DNA of 37,781 nt, taken from NCBI GenBank assembly GCA_003427395.1, contig BFEA01000775.1, positions 505,464 to 543,244 of the forward strand, read 5' to 3'. Each line of letters opens with the position of its first letter. The stretch's first letter is position 1. Shown here piece after piece: positions 1 to 10,597 of the stretch. The position numbers and the translations under genes are program-made. The notes under the pieces were generated by a model. The model made no database searches and was not told the DNA's origin. It saw only the letters and a list, made by a program, of their open reading frames with translations. Source of the stretch: Chara braunii (taxonomy: Eukaryota; Streptophyta; Charophyceae; Charales; Characeae).

Positions 1-120
1 CCAAATATGAATTTGACAGCCGAGGGCCTCTTGTGATATGTTAGGCCCGCCTTCACTTAGGGCGGGCACTCTTGCAACAGGGGCCCCTCAGGCCTGTCGA
101 GGACTCAGATCCTCGCACTT
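1..120. repeat. Cluster of short perfect hairpins at the window edge
   Basis: Two perfect inverted repeats lie close together: 45-51 with 61-67 (7-bp arms GCCCGCC/GGCGGGC, 9-nt loop) and 98-103 with 110-115 (6-bp arms, 6-nt loop). A self-complementary decamer AGGGGCCCCT lies between them at 79-88. No gene is visible. The style matches the dense hairpin region at 33899-36329 in the right flank. Positions 121-480 hold C/T-rich sequence with nothing recognisable. Confidence 0.75.
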
Positions 121-479
121 CCTCTGTTGCTCGCTGTTCCGCAGTCCCTTCAGCGTTATCATCCCTCTGGTCGAGGCATGATGTTGCCCTGCAGCTGCCG
201 CTCCGTTCCACGTTATCATTCGACATCCATTTTCCATCGTCCTTTCCCTTCTCTCCCGCACGTCGTTCCCTGGGTATTGTTTCCCCCTTCGCCGTTATCA
301 TCCCTCGTTTTCGTCGTGATGATATCCCCGCTACCTGATCCGTCGTTCCTAAACAAAGAGTGTTCAGAGTGCATGAGAACATTCTCTATGTTCGAAAAGA
401 AAACAAAAAGAGTAAGTTGTACAGGAAATTAGAAAACGGCGAAGTAAGGCAAGCGGAACGCTTGACCCATGATTCACAA

Positions 480-560
480 TTTTTTTTTTTTTTTTTTTTT
501 TAATAAAAATTGCTCCAATCTATTCGTGGGGAGCAGCACGTGCTGGGAACCGGGCCCAGC
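480..560 (-). repeat. Possible SINE 3' end with poly-A tail (minus strand) and a 12-bp palindrome
   Basis: The poly-T run starting at 481 would be a poly-A tail on the minus strand. Just upstream on that strand are CAGCACGTGCTG (534-545, a perfect palindrome) and an inverted repeat GCTGGG/CCCAGC (542-547 with 555-560). The minus strand also carries GGTTCCCAGC, a weak match to a pol III B box. No convincing A box was found, so a tRNA-derived SINE is only a possibility. Positions 561-1057 show nothing recognisable. Confidence 0.3.
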
Positions 561-1057
561 GTCCCTTATAATTGGAATACATTGATGATTAATGAAAATT
601 TGGGATGATTCAGGAATATTCAGGATGATTGAGATATAAGCTAGAGATTGATGCTGACTACTCAAAATGATTATCTACTAAGATCTCACGTACTACCCTA
701 ACCCCTAATCTCAGATATCCATACTAACTAGCCAGTCTCTACCGAGTCAATACAGTATACCAACCAAGCCTATACCCGGTCTCACATCCCAATCTAGGTA
801 GGTTACAGAGCAGCGCCACCCACCCCAGCTTCGACCCTCGTCAACCAGATTGTAGCCTTTGGTCAAGTATTGTAATTGCCTTCCACCCTCAGCAATCCCC
901 AGATCTCTATCCAAGGCCTAAAACTCCTTATAAAGGTTACAGGGCGAAGCCCCAACGCCGGCCAGCGTCATTCTGGTTTCTACTCAACCTGGGCAAGAAC
1001 ACAATAAAAACTCAATCAGGGAATCAGCTAGACTAGAATGTAACCTAAGAATTAGGA

Positions 1058-1253
1058 TCTGATAATAGTGGGATCCTGAGCAAACAACCAATCTGATGAG
1101 GATGATGATGGTTGATGATGATGATACTTGATGTTGATTGGGCCTCCCCTGTCCATCTGATAATAGTGGGATCCTGAGCAAACAACCAATCTGATGAGGA
1201 TGATGATGATTGATGATGATGATACTTGATGTTGATTGGCCTTCCCCTGTCCA
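1058..1253. repeat. Tandem duplication, two 98-bp units
   Basis: Units 1058-1155 and 1156-1253 are nearly identical. Each starts TCTGATAATAGTGGGATCC and includes a GATGAT-rich middle. Short open frames here are side effects of the repeat. Positions 1254-1630 are C/T-rich with no recognisable gene. Confidence 0.93.
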
Positions 1254-1631
1254 CCCCTCCTCTTTTCCCCTCTTACCACCCCTCCTCTCCCTTGCTGCCT
1301 CCGCTAATCAGAACCACTCTGTTGTTGAGCGGTTCCTCACAGCCCCGGCAATAGGAGAGTCTCCCTCTACCCTATTCCCCTCAAAGAAGGCTGTTCCCTG
1401 AAAAAGCCTTCCTCAAGCTATCTATGTCCTGCTTTGCCACCACTAGTAGATGATGTTCCGCCTTCCATCTCTCCCAGCCCCAGAGTTAGACAGTCCCCCC
1501 TGTCCACCCTTATTCCCTATAGGCAAACACTTCCCACCTTGTGTTTCCCCTGCAGAAAAGAGCTCCCCCATTCACTCCATCCTACCCTCCACGTCAGCAA
1601 CCTGTATAGAAGGAAATAAGAATTGAGAAGT

Positions 1632-1680
1632 TGATGATAATGATGATAACGATGATGATGATGATGATGATGATAATGGT
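1632..1680. repeat. (ATG/GAT)n trinucleotide microsatellite
   Basis: An imperfect GATGAT run, part of a wider ATG-rich zone from about 1630 to 2240 that includes a short poly-T at 1859-1872. No gene is supported. Confidence 0.9.
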
Positions 1681-2058
1681 TGATGAAGCTGATGAGAATG
1701 TGTTAATGAGAAGAAGCAGCGCAGTGATGAGGAAGACCCACTGCACCCTGATGATGTTAACAATCAATGTGAAGATGGCGACAAGCGCCATGCGGAATGA
1801 TTGATTTTACTACGCCCTAGAAGAGCGCGATGATGACGGCAGCGCACTGCGCAATGAATTTTTTTTTTTTTTAATTCCATTGTGCTATTGAGCGCACAAT
1901 AGCACGATGAATATGATGACGATGATGATTACAATCATTAACAAGTGATGCTGATGGCATCGTAGGGAACAAAAATGCCGATGAAGAAAATAACCGCCCA
2001 TCAGCAATATTGAGATAATGATAACCTGCAAGAACAAACAATAGAACAAGGAAATAGC

Positions 2059-2197
2059 CTGATGAAGAGCAGCTCCCCTAATGATGACCTCCCCGATGAA
2101 GAGCAACTCCCCTAATGATGGCCTCCCTGATGAAGAGCAGCTTCCCTAATGATGACCTCCCTGATGAAGAACAGTTGCATCCCAAATGATGACCTCC
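2059..2197. repeat. Minisatellite, four units of about 34 bp
   Basis: Units start at 2059, 2093, 2127 and 2161. The consensus begins CTGATGAAGAGCAGCTCCCC and ends AATGATGACCTCC; the last unit is 37 bp. Positions 2198-2580 show no recognisable gene. Confidence 0.92.
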
Positions 2198-2581
2198 TTG
2201 TTGATAATGATGGCCAGCGTTATGATGATGTTGACGAATAGCTCCCTGATGATCTCCCTCCACACACTCCAATCGTATGACAACCCTCGCACTTTGGTTA
2301 ACCAAGGGCTAACTCCACCCTACTCCACCGGCGTCGATGTAGCCAACACCGCCAAGGCTCTATGTCACGTGCAAGAACGCAACTGCGGCAATGGAGCTTC
2401 AATGTGGAACTTGTGGAAATCCCAGAAGCCAGATCGCCTGCCACGTCAGCCTGTGGCGTGGCGTGATCAAGCACTTCTGGTCCCGACGCGTACACTAAGC
2501 ATTGGAATGTAGGAAGAAAACCATCATATCCGCCTCACACCATCTCACTCAATAGTGCCCAAATCAGCTCGACGCTCGCGC

Positions 2582-2676
2582 CAAGTGCCCACCCTCGCAT
2601 AGTGCTAGCGCAGTGCCCACCCTCGCATAGTGCTAGCGCAGTGCCCACCCTCACATAGTGCTAGCGCAGTGCTCGC
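2582..2676. repeat. Minisatellite, three units of 28-29 bp
   Basis: CAGTGCCCACCCTCGCATAG followed by TGCTAGCG repeats at 2582, 2611 and 2639, and a fourth unit breaks off after 2667. Each unit carries the palindromic core GCTAGC. Positions 2677-2953 hold nothing recognisable. Confidence 0.92.
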
Positions 2677-2953
2677 GGCAGCAACGCTTGCAGCAACACT
2701 AATGCTCGTACAGCTTACATCAGCACCCCGGAACAAAAAATAAAATTCTCATGATTCACAATCTACCGTTCGAAAACTAAAAACAAAGAAACACAAAGCA
2801 TGGAACGGTACCCTTCCACGTCATCTTTGTTCTGTTACCCCAGTCGTATCGCTTCCTCCATCCATTTTCTCTCCATCCTTTTCCACCACGTCTTATCCTC
2901 ACCCACCCATGTTCGCTATCCATCCCATGTCCAGCCAATCAATAGTCCCACAC

Positions 2954-3024
2954 GCACATCATGATCGTCTCCTCCCTTACTTCCGTCCTATCTTCAACCA
3001 TCCTGATCTTCCCCATGAATCCGG

Positions 3025-3100
<76 letters not shown>

Positions 3101-3194
3101 ACATGCACATCATGATCGCCTTGTCCGTCCTCGCTGTCCTATCCTCACCCATCCCAATTTTCCCCATGAATCCCGCACACAGAGAGGGAGGGGC

Positions 3195-3263
<69 letters not shown>
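2954..3263. repeat. 151-bp tandem duplication ending in (CA)n(GA)n microsatellites
   Basis: Two related units begin GCACATCATGATCG at 2954 and 3105. Each runs through CCCCATGAATCC into a long GA run (about 3041-3098 and 3198-3263). A degraded third start is visible near 3302. Arg-Glu-rich open frames across the GA runs are artefacts of the microsatellite. Confidence 0.88.
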
Positions 3264-3265
<2 letters not shown>

Positions 3266-3617
3266 CATCTCCCATACGTCAACCATATACGAAGCAGCCA
3301 TGCATACAATGATCGACCCAATCACTCACGGACCACCATGAACATCCGTTCCTCTTTTGTAGATCATGGGCGTCGTCCTCCCTCTGTAGGCGTCGCTCGA
3401 CTACTCTCCACATGAGCAAACCTCAAAACCCATGGCAGTGTATCTTCCCATGTTCTAGCGGAAGATTCACTCTCATTTTTGCAGATTTGGAGAGTAGTGG
3501 AGCGAGGCCCTGTAGCTGTATTGGAACATGTGGTCTAACTCGCCACCGTGCCAACAACACTAGTGGGACTACCGCACACTCCGACCACTGACGATGTACT
3601 CGATCGGTGAACTCGCG

Positions 3618-3867
3618 CGCACGAAAAAAGAAAACACGGCGCCCTGTGACTCCAAAGCACCTCCCCGGTGGCGCGCCAACCTTCAAACTCGCGCGCGACC
3701 AGAAAAAAAAAAAAAAGCGATTTCTGCGAATTTTCCTTCACACGCACGAAAAAAGAAAAAACGGCGCCCTGTGACTCGAAAGCACCTCCACCGTGGTGCG
3801 CCAACCTTCGAACTTGCGCGCGACCGAAAAAACAAAAAAACAAAAAGCGATTTGTGCGAGTTTCCCT
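3618..3867. repeat. Tandem duplication, two 125-bp units
   Basis: Units at 3618-3742 and 3743-3867 share CGCACGAAAAAAGAAAA, GGCGCCCTGTGACTC, AAAGCACCTCC and AAGCGATTT blocks, with length differences in the A tracts. Open frames in several phases follow from the repeat. Positions 3868-4060 hold G/C-rich sequence with no gene recognised. Confidence 0.9.
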
Positions 3868-4060
3868 TGGGCCCGGGCCTTGTTCCCAGACGTTTTTCCA
3901 ACACGGAGCCCGGGCTCGCGGGAGCGTCGCGCGAGACCCGTTGTTCCCTTTATAAAGAGTACTAGCTAGGCGCGGGCGGTGCGGGCCACGCCCGCAGAAA
4001 TAATAGTAACTGGTTACGAAGTCTGAGTTTAATTCACAAATTAAAAAAACAAATGACAAA

Positions 4061-4179
4061 NANAAAAAAAAAAAAAAAAAAAAGTAAGAGAAAGGGCGAG
4101 GAGAGACAGGGATAGACAAAAAAAAAAAAGAAAAAAAAAAAAGATAGAGAGAGATAGATCGATAGATAGATAGATAGAG

Positions 4180-4216
<37 letters not shown>
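4061..4216. repeat. Poly-A tracts and (GATA)/(GA)n microsatellites with two ambiguous bases
   Basis: N bases at 4061 and 4063 begin a poly-A run; a second A-rich run follows at about 4119-4141, then GATA and GA repeats to about 4216. Length errors are likely here. Confidence 0.9.
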
Positions 4217-4221
<5 letters not shown>

Positions 4222-4406
4222 GTAACGAAAGAGCAAAGAATAAAAAAAAACGAACACGAGTATAAAAAGAAAAAAGAATTGATATGAAGAGGTTTCGTTT
4301 CATTTGCATAAGCAAGTGGCCGCAGTATGATCAAGGCACAATTATTGCGTAGTGGAATCAATATTGACTTAAAAAAGCGGAATAATATTACGTCAAAATT
4401 ATTTAA

Positions 4407-4408
<2 letters not shown>

Positions 4409-4458
<50 letters not shown>

Positions 4459-4460
4459 CC
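4409..4460. repeat. (CT)n microsatellite
   Basis: An uninterrupted CT run grading into a C run. It separates the microsatellite-rich left arm from the coding-like minus-strand stretch that follows. Confidence 0.95.
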
Positions 4461-4461
4461 C

Positions 4462-5046
4462 TTATTTATTTGTCTTTCCCTTCCCATCTCTCTTGTACGG
4501 GCAATTACGTAACTTAAATTGAAGACGACCATCTAAAAATATGTAATTAAGGCAACGCCTGGGCAACCGCACAATCAACATCTTTGTCTTTCTATCTCTC
4601 TTATAAGACCAATCAACTTCCTTCACTGGCACAATACTCTTGCAACACCGCACGAACGGAAACCCGTTGCAACACTTTGCGACGATACTTCTTGAAAGTG
4701 CCGAATCGAGTCTGTCTTTACCGATTGTAATCGAGATGAATTGCAACATCCACACATCTCCAAGTGTTCATACTCGTATTCAATTCCGGTGCTACTTCCA
4801 CAATATCTTGCACCCTGTGAGAACTGTCAAGATAGGACAGGTGCGCAAGTGTCTTTTTCGGACCAAACAATTCAACAAAGTCATACATGGTAATGTTAAA
4901 ATTAGAAGAACTTGGTTGTTTCAATGGTATATGAGCGGGTACAACACAACTCCCAGGAGACGGAGCATCCGTAGTGGCCAACAAAGCAGAAACAACAACA
5001 AAAGTAGTGACAATCGACGTTGATATATTAGAGGGTGAAGCATAAA
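4462..5046 (-). pseudogene. Decayed coding-like stretch of unknown family, distal part (minus strand)
   Basis: On the minus strand an open frame with protein-like composition runs from about 5046 to 4718. It contains VPAHIPLKQPSSSNFNI, MYDFVELFGPKKTLAHLSY and DIVEVAPELNTSMNTW. A second frame (4755-4462) continues with a basic, tyrosine-containing sequence ending in a KRDGKGK-type tail. The frame above it (5387-5028) stops just upstream, so a frameshift at about 5030-5046 could link them. I recognise no domain. It could be an old gene, viral insertion or transposon ORF; intron-exon structure cannot be excluded. Confidence 0.35.
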
Positions 5047-5387
5047 TCCGCAAGACGTTGAAAATTTGGAGGAGATGTTGCTTGAAGGGGGAGTGTACGC
5101 ACCGGAGAGAAATGAGGAGTGGAAGACGCAACCACGGGAGGAATCCTTTCGAGAAGTTGCTGTGTCCGTGCATATCTGTGAAAGGATTGGGGAATGGTCT
5201 CTTCTGTCGTACAATGTGGCAAATCTAATGTCATCCTAGTAATCTCCTCATTAGAGAAAGTCATGAACTCATCGGTCAAAAATGATTGCAATATGGAAGA
5301 AGCCTCCAAATCCGAAACATTCAACGGGTCTGAAGGTAGAGGGAATCGTCGTTTCAGCCGTATATAAGTCATTTTTTTATTTTCCAC
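5028..5387 (-). pseudogene. Coding-like fragment of unknown family, middle part (minus strand)
   Basis: A 119-codon minus-strand frame begins with an ATG and includes FPLPSDPLNVSDLEASSILQ and ITRMTLDLPHCTTEETIPQS, hydrophilic and protein-like. It lies between two other minus-strand open fragments in other frames, which suggests one longer ancestral ORF broken by frameshifts. No homologous family recognised. Confidence 0.35.
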
Positions 5388-5418
5388 TTAAGGAAGTTTT
5401 TCCATATTCGTCCATCTT

Positions 5419-5690
5419 TTACGAATGTGGCACTTTTGACAAACATTTCAAAAACATCTCGGTCAAGACATTTTGGATGCCAACCTTCTTCGCATCGTCA
5501 AACCATTTAGCAAGGTAAGCGCGCAGATTCAAGGTGCGGATTGTGGGTGCATCGTTATCATCGGGCACCACAATAACCCCCAGAGGATTTTGTGGTTGAG
5601 ATGTGGCGCTGTCGAGCGCATCGACCCTCGCACGAACGAGAGTCCTCCCACCTATGTCACGAAGGAGATAAACAAAACAAAACCAAGAGA
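5419..5690 (-). pseudogene. Coding-like fragment of unknown family, upstream part (minus strand)
   Basis: An open minus-strand frame without an internal ATG start covers about 90 codons, ending at a TAA (5419-5421). It reads ARVDALDSATSQPQNPLGV, then VVPDDNDAPTIRTLNLRAYL, then KWFDDAKKVG. Composition and absence of repeats look coding. It precedes the 5387-5028 frame on the same strand. The function is unknown to me. Positions 5700-5918 contain G/C-rich sequence with nothing recognised. Confidence 0.35.
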
Positions 5691-5918
5691 CAACTTAGGA
5701 ACGGTGCAACACATCCCATGAGCCGCTGAGACGGTCGTGGTCGCGTCGTTCATTCGCCGCCGCTCTAGCCGGGTGCGCCAGCTATACATCCCGCGGTCCC
5801 CTACAACAAGATAGGTTTTCGCGAGGCATAAGTTTTTCTTCCCTAAGGGGCTGTCACCACCCTCAGCGGCGTATCCCTACCAAGCTACTGACACACGTGC
5901 GAAAGCTTTTAGATGCAA

Positions 5919-6734
5919 TTACACAGGTAGGTCAGCCGAGGGCGTTTGCTCGTTCACCGTAGTATAGATACACTTGGTTAACGCCAAGCGAACCCGAACG
6001 TCGTCCGTTCCTAGGGCGCTGATCTCCAAGGTACGAAGCAAACGTCGGTCGACTAGAATGGCTTCAACCAAGCGTGAAACCCACAACTCGATCCTAGTCC
6101 CTTTAACACATATCCAAGCGAAAGTTACAACAACCACACATATAATTATATCAAAAGGAGTCGACCGTAGCCGACACGAATAAATATTCAATCTGAAATG
6201 ATAGCTAAAAGAAATCGAATCATCATATGAAACATTCAATAATACAGTATCAAAATAAACCCCGACCACCTCGGGTCGAGCTCCACAAAACAATCATACA
6301 ACCGCCAATGAGGGGTTGTTTTTTCAACAATAACATAAATGTCGCCGACAAGGTAATCGGCTGCCGTAGTTTTAACTTGATGAGACGTGTTGCCAAAGTC
6401 ATTCATTCCACCTACCGCCGACTCAAAATTCGACATGCTCACACATGTCTCCATACTTTCTCAATCTTATTGGATGACAGACTACTTGATCTGGGGCATT
6501 GCTTGAAGTGTTGCATGCCTCTCCCTTTAGGAAGTGGTCCGGGATACTCCTCCTCCTCGCCCGAGCACAAAACTCGGATCTCAGAAGTCGGACCGTCTCC
6601 ACCGAATCGGCAAAGTACCCCCCCGTAGAACGGTCCACTCTAGGTCGATAACAGGGTCGGTTCCTGAAGCAACGAACCCCCGCCCCATATACTTCCTGGA
6701 GAGAAAAGATGTGTCCACTACAAGTAACTTTCAA
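5919..6734 (-). pseudogene. Further minus-strand coding-like fragments, frames interrupted
   Basis: Minus-strand frames at 6734-6423, 6454-6236 and 6293-5919 overlap and follow one another with protein-like stretches such as VGDIYVIVEKTTPHWRLYD and RLVEAILVDRRLLRTLEIS. Frame changes and stops separate them. They may belong to the same decayed unit as 4462-5690, because strand and order agree. No family recognised. Confidence 0.28.
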
Positions 6735-7456
6735 TTATTCTTTTTTTTTTTTTTATTCTCATTTTTCCTAAGCTCAAGGTAACTTAAGCAAAGGGAAATC
6801 AAAAGGGATAAAGAATGAGAATCATTTGGACAGGTATAGGCAGATAAGGTCATTCGAAATAGAGGCGGTCAATCCTTGGGAAAAGTTAAATTCATTATGC
6901 TTTGATTCTCTTTCTGTTTTCAAAATTCTTTTTCTCACGGCACCCATCGATTATCCTTAAGAAATAACAAGCAAGTTTGTCCAACTCACTGACGAAAGGA
7001 AAATGGTAAGGAGGCGAAAATTCTCCGTCATTTTATCAAATAGTATTTTGTCCCACTTTTATACATAGTCTTTTTACTCACCAGCACACCACGCAGACAA
7101 CACAATCAAAAGAAGACAAACAAAGTCTCATTGCTCACGTCAGTCTTACCTTTTCACTCATGCATGACGCCCACAACCCCACTCAACCTTTTTTCTTGAA
7201 TATTCAAAGCAAAAGGGTTAAGCAATGTGTGGGTGCATACAGGTGTGAAAGGAGTCTGAGTCGTTCACTGACCTTGAGTGGAATGGTGTCGATAAAGCGC
7301 TCTGGCTCACTCAAGAAAGCCAACCAACAAGCCATGTGTGCCGCCGAAAGTTGTAGTCTCAAGGAAAATCCTGATCAAACCACCTCTTACTCGCACGCCT
7401 CACCAGCGGTAACCCACGAGTGAAAACGACGGGCCGCAATCTGTCGGAGGGCGCGG
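6735..7456. other. Unannotated interval before the retroelement
   Basis: A poly-T run lies at about 6740-6755 and the rest is A/T-rich. An 87-codon + frame at 7160-7423 has no recognisable family and no supporting context, so I do not call it a gene. Confidence 0.5.
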
Positions 7457-7955
7457 TGTCCCGCCCTCCTCTGCATACCAAGTCCCTGCGTGGTATCAAC
7501 CTTTTGTTTCGACGTTGTGGCCTGTAGCCGTGTTCCCGAACATCTACAAACCCTAATACCCTGACTGTACCTTAACGTGGACTGGTCCTGTTGGTGCCTG
7601 CCTCAACAAAAGGGAGGGTGCACAAGACTTTCCTTTGGTCCACGCAGGCTCGGCGCCCTACTGTACAACAGAGCACTATCGGCCTGTGATCGCGGTAGCC
7701 GCCGGGCTCGCCCTGGGACGCGAAGGTGAAAAGACGAGCGCGGACTTTTCTACTGCGCGTCGAGTGCCCCTCTGCCAGGTTATGGGTTGGATGCCTAAAG
7801 CGGTGGTCACTGTTAGAAAAATGGAATGTAAAAAGAAAAAGAAGTGAAAAGAAAGCTAGAGGTCTAATCCGTGCGACTGAACTGCCAGCCTTAATTTGGG
7901 GAAATTTGACGGCTACTAGTCATCTTATCGTTACGTTTTTTGTTCCTTTCTTTAC

Positions 7956-7998
<43 letters not shown>
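7956..7998. repeat. (ATT)n microsatellite in the 5' LTR
   Basis: About 14 ATT units. The matching site in the 3' LTR (26297-26329) is shorter, a post-insertion length change. Confidence 0.95.
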
Positions 7999-7999
<1 letters not shown>

Positions 8000-8557
8000 T
8001 ACCGGTTTCTCAGACGTGATCTCCTTTCCTCTTCTTTTTCTGGTCTCTGTGACTTTGTAGTGAAGGCCGACGGTTCAAATTTTGGACTACGGCTACTGTC
8101 TGACGGCCTAGGCTGGCCCGACCCCTCGTAAGTCGTCTATGCCAGAGCTGTTTGATTGAGCGTCGCGCGGTAAGGCCCCAAAAGAGGGGCGACCCGCGGC
8201 CGCATTGGTAAGAGGCTTATCACTCTCCGTGGAAGGTCATAAGTCCCCTCCTTGGCATCGGACACGGGTACCCGTCAGGGTCAGTCCGACGACGTGTTTT
8301 GAAGAGAAGGGGTTGGCGGTCGATATCGCGTTATGGGACCACAGTGTCGAATCTGCGATCATATCGCTAGGGTTTGGGACTGACAGTAGTGCGAGGCTAG
8401 TTCATGATCGACCGTTGGGTTTTGGGCTCGAGTGTTGTCCTCTGAGATTATTTAGTTCTAATTTATTGCATTATGAAAAACTTTTAAAATTCTTGAATCC
8501 GGAAGGATCTGAAAAGGACTAATTTGAGTCCTTCATTCAGAACGCAGGGGACGAGCC

Positions 8558-8566
8558 TATAAAAGG
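8558..8566 (+). promoter_or_regulatory. TATA box of the 5' LTR
   Basis: TATAAAAGG is identical in sequence and context in the 3' LTR (26888). It lies about 1.1 kb into the LTR and about 200 nt before the ORF L1 start codon. A transcript starting about 30 nt downstream would have L1 as its first long ORF. U3 would then be about 1.1 kb and the rest of the LTR an unusually long R/U5. Confidence 0.65.
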
Positions 8567-8757
8567 AAAAGGAGGAGTCGAGTTTCAGGCAGAGAGTATA
8601 TGAGAGATTATGTCGTGCTGTGTGTAGGCAAGTTGGGACGTGAGAGGTGTGTGTCGAGCGGGATGTGCGGTAGCCCGTCGGCTAGTGCTCAAAGTGCTGG
8701 CCTGCGGCCGTTCTGGGACGACTCGGTCTTGGCTCTCGAGTGAAGTGCGACCTAGCC

Positions 8758-9231
8758 ATGGTGCGGAGTAACGGGTTAGACGGCTATAGGCCGAGATGCA
8801 CCCAGTCACTCTACAAGTGGGAGCGAATGTCTAGAGATGGGCCTACTTTGACGGCTATACTAGACTATAGCTACAGCAGGTGAGAGGCGAAGTTAAAGAT
8901 AAACGTAGAGGGCGGACGAGAAGGGGAGATGAGAGCGGACCCAGGACTGCAGATGGCGATTACAGAGGCCAGAGACCGTGCAGAAAGGAGATGCCTACGA
9001 GACGGGGTCACTGGCGAAATCAAGGTGACCGTCACTTACCTGGACAAGGGAACCTCCACGGACACGGTGGAATAGGAACAACGACACTTGGACCGCGACG
9101 CTGAGGCAGAGAGCGAATCAAGCGACCGAGAAGCCACAACACAGTCCTGGCATGGGCTGGACCAGATCCGCCAAAATCACCCGCTGGCAAGCTCAGTAGA
9201 GCGTGGACCTGAGGCGAGTTCACGGCAGTGA
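8758..9231 (+). pseudogene. LTR ORF L1, 5' copy (uncharacterised, 157 codons)
   Basis: The frame starts at ATG 8758 and ends at TGA 9229, with two lesions: TGA at 8881 where the 3' LTR has CGA, and TAG at 9073 where the 3' LTR has TGG. The 3' copy is broken at different sites, so the ORF was open across both positions when the element inserted. The product is charged, with ILDYSYSR, AKLKINVEGGREGEM, LQMAITEARDRAERR and GEIKVTVTY segments and an acidic, serine-rich stretch AEAESESSD before its end. The pattern ILD-(8 residues)-A-K-L-K-I, then LQ...EI...GT, parallels ORF B (16509) with equal spacing, suggesting common descent. The family is unknown to me. The TATA box is 200 nt upstream. After the TGA the same frame has a second TGA at 9238, present in both LTRs. 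Confidence 0.5.
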
Positions 9232-9666
9232 GAGGACTGAGGCAGAGGCGGGAGCTGTAAAGGACAGGACACTCGAGTCGGTTACACGTGTGCGATCGAC
9301 ACCGTGGTACGGGGCTTAGGAAACATCTCAGAAGAGCAGTGTAATGCGAAGAGAGCTCTTACACGCCAACGAGTACTAGGCAACCCATGCAGGAGGGGCG
9401 ATGTCGATGTCAACACTAGCGCTACGGAAGGCTTCGACCCTCACTCTCCTGGCTGACGCCGTCACCCGCACACGCAGAAGGTACTAGCCTTGCCCATCAT
9501 GGAGAGGTCAGCAGACTGTCGGTAACCAAGGCGCGTCATGTGTCGTATGGTCCTCGGAGCTGAGAAGAGTGAGTCTTTAGTGGGGGGGGCATCGACGCAT
9601 GTATCCTGATGACCGAGCTTATGGGGAGAAAGTCAGAGCTCCGTGAAGTGATCAATATGTAGACGA

Positions 9667-9870
9667 GTGGTTGACGTCATTGACTTCTTTCCCTCGCGTC
9701 TTTCGTTGACCTATGGAGGCTGGAACTTTTCTTGGCTTACTTCTTGGTGCTATTTTCGGTACCTCTGTTACTCTGAGTACATCCTCGCGGTTGTCAACTA
9801 TTTGTCAATCGAGTTACAAAGAGAAGGGGTTTTGCGTACGAGGGACCATGTGATCCAGTTACGAGGGTGA
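9667..9870 (+). other. Short frame conserved in both LTRs
   Basis: A 67-codon frame without an ATG is matched at 27998-28189 in the 3' LTR with few amino-acid changes (for example VDVIDFFPSRLSLTYGG). It has several Trp, Tyr and Cys residues. Conservation simply follows the LTR identity, so coding status is doubtful. Confidence 0.2.
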
Positions 9871-10589
9871 TTAACGGAGGAGAGGGCGGAATCATCAGGT
9901 AATCCTGACCCTCGCGGTGAATGTGGCTCAATCTGTCCTTGCTTTGGTCTCGCCATGGCAGTTAAGAGTTCATAGAACAGTTTGCTGCTGCCAGTTATCG
10001 TAATTCAGCGTATGTTTGGTAGCTTGTTTCGAGTCGCGAGCATCGAGCAAGTCACTGATTGGGAGTCAGTGAATTTAGTCGTAGTCACTAGCGTGAGAAA
10101 ACAGCCACTTCCGGCGTGACAACGCCTGTTATTCGACAATGTAGTTGTTAGTAGTTGATCGTTCTCAATTTGTTCGATAATCCGTCTATTGATGGTAACT
10201 GGTCTGCTGAATGACCTCACAGAGGGATGGTTGCTCCCACCTATAGTTAAATCATCAAGAACTTGTGCTTTTTGATCGCCACTACTACTCTACGTGAGTG
10301 CTGATTTAATAATCCACTCACGGAGTTAGTGGACTTGAGGTCTTTATTGAACTAGGATAAACATGTGCAAAGGTAGGGTTTTCTCCTGTACTCTTGCTTG
10401 GCTTTTCAATCCCACGTTCGTGATGTACTTTTTTGATTGAGGTAATTACGAGTCACTATTATATCGTTCGTTTGAAGAGTTCTCGCATGTGAGAGGTTGT
10501 TGACTGACTTTGGCGAGTTTCTTGATGGGCTCCGGGTTCACGGTACGCGTTGAAGGGGCTTCACCCTATAAGACGGAGTTTGCTCCCTC

Positions 10590-10597
10590 TATAAAAG
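10590..10597 (+). promoter_or_regulatory. Second TATA-like site in the 5' LTR
   Basis: TATAAAAG is followed by the hairpin AAAGAC-AAAA-GTCTTT. Both are conserved at 28921 in the 3' LTR. It could be a second promoter upstream of ORF L2, or chance. Confidence 0.3.

Noticed and set aside
2909-3341. Open frames of alternating Arg-Glu on the + strand and Ser-Leu on the minus strand
   Set aside because: They are translations of the (GA)n microsatellites.
4034-4532. ORFs rich in Phe, Ser, Leu, Tyr and Ile
   Set aside because: Translations of poly-A, GATA and CT runs; they include ambiguous bases.
7635-7847. 70-codon + frame near the LTR start
   Set aside because: Not maintained in the 3' LTR copy and ends in an A-run lysine tail.
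8205-8522. 105-codon + frame in the LTR upstream of the TATA box
   Set aside because: Frame broken early in the 3' LTR copy, no recognisable features, and it lies in the presumed promoter region.
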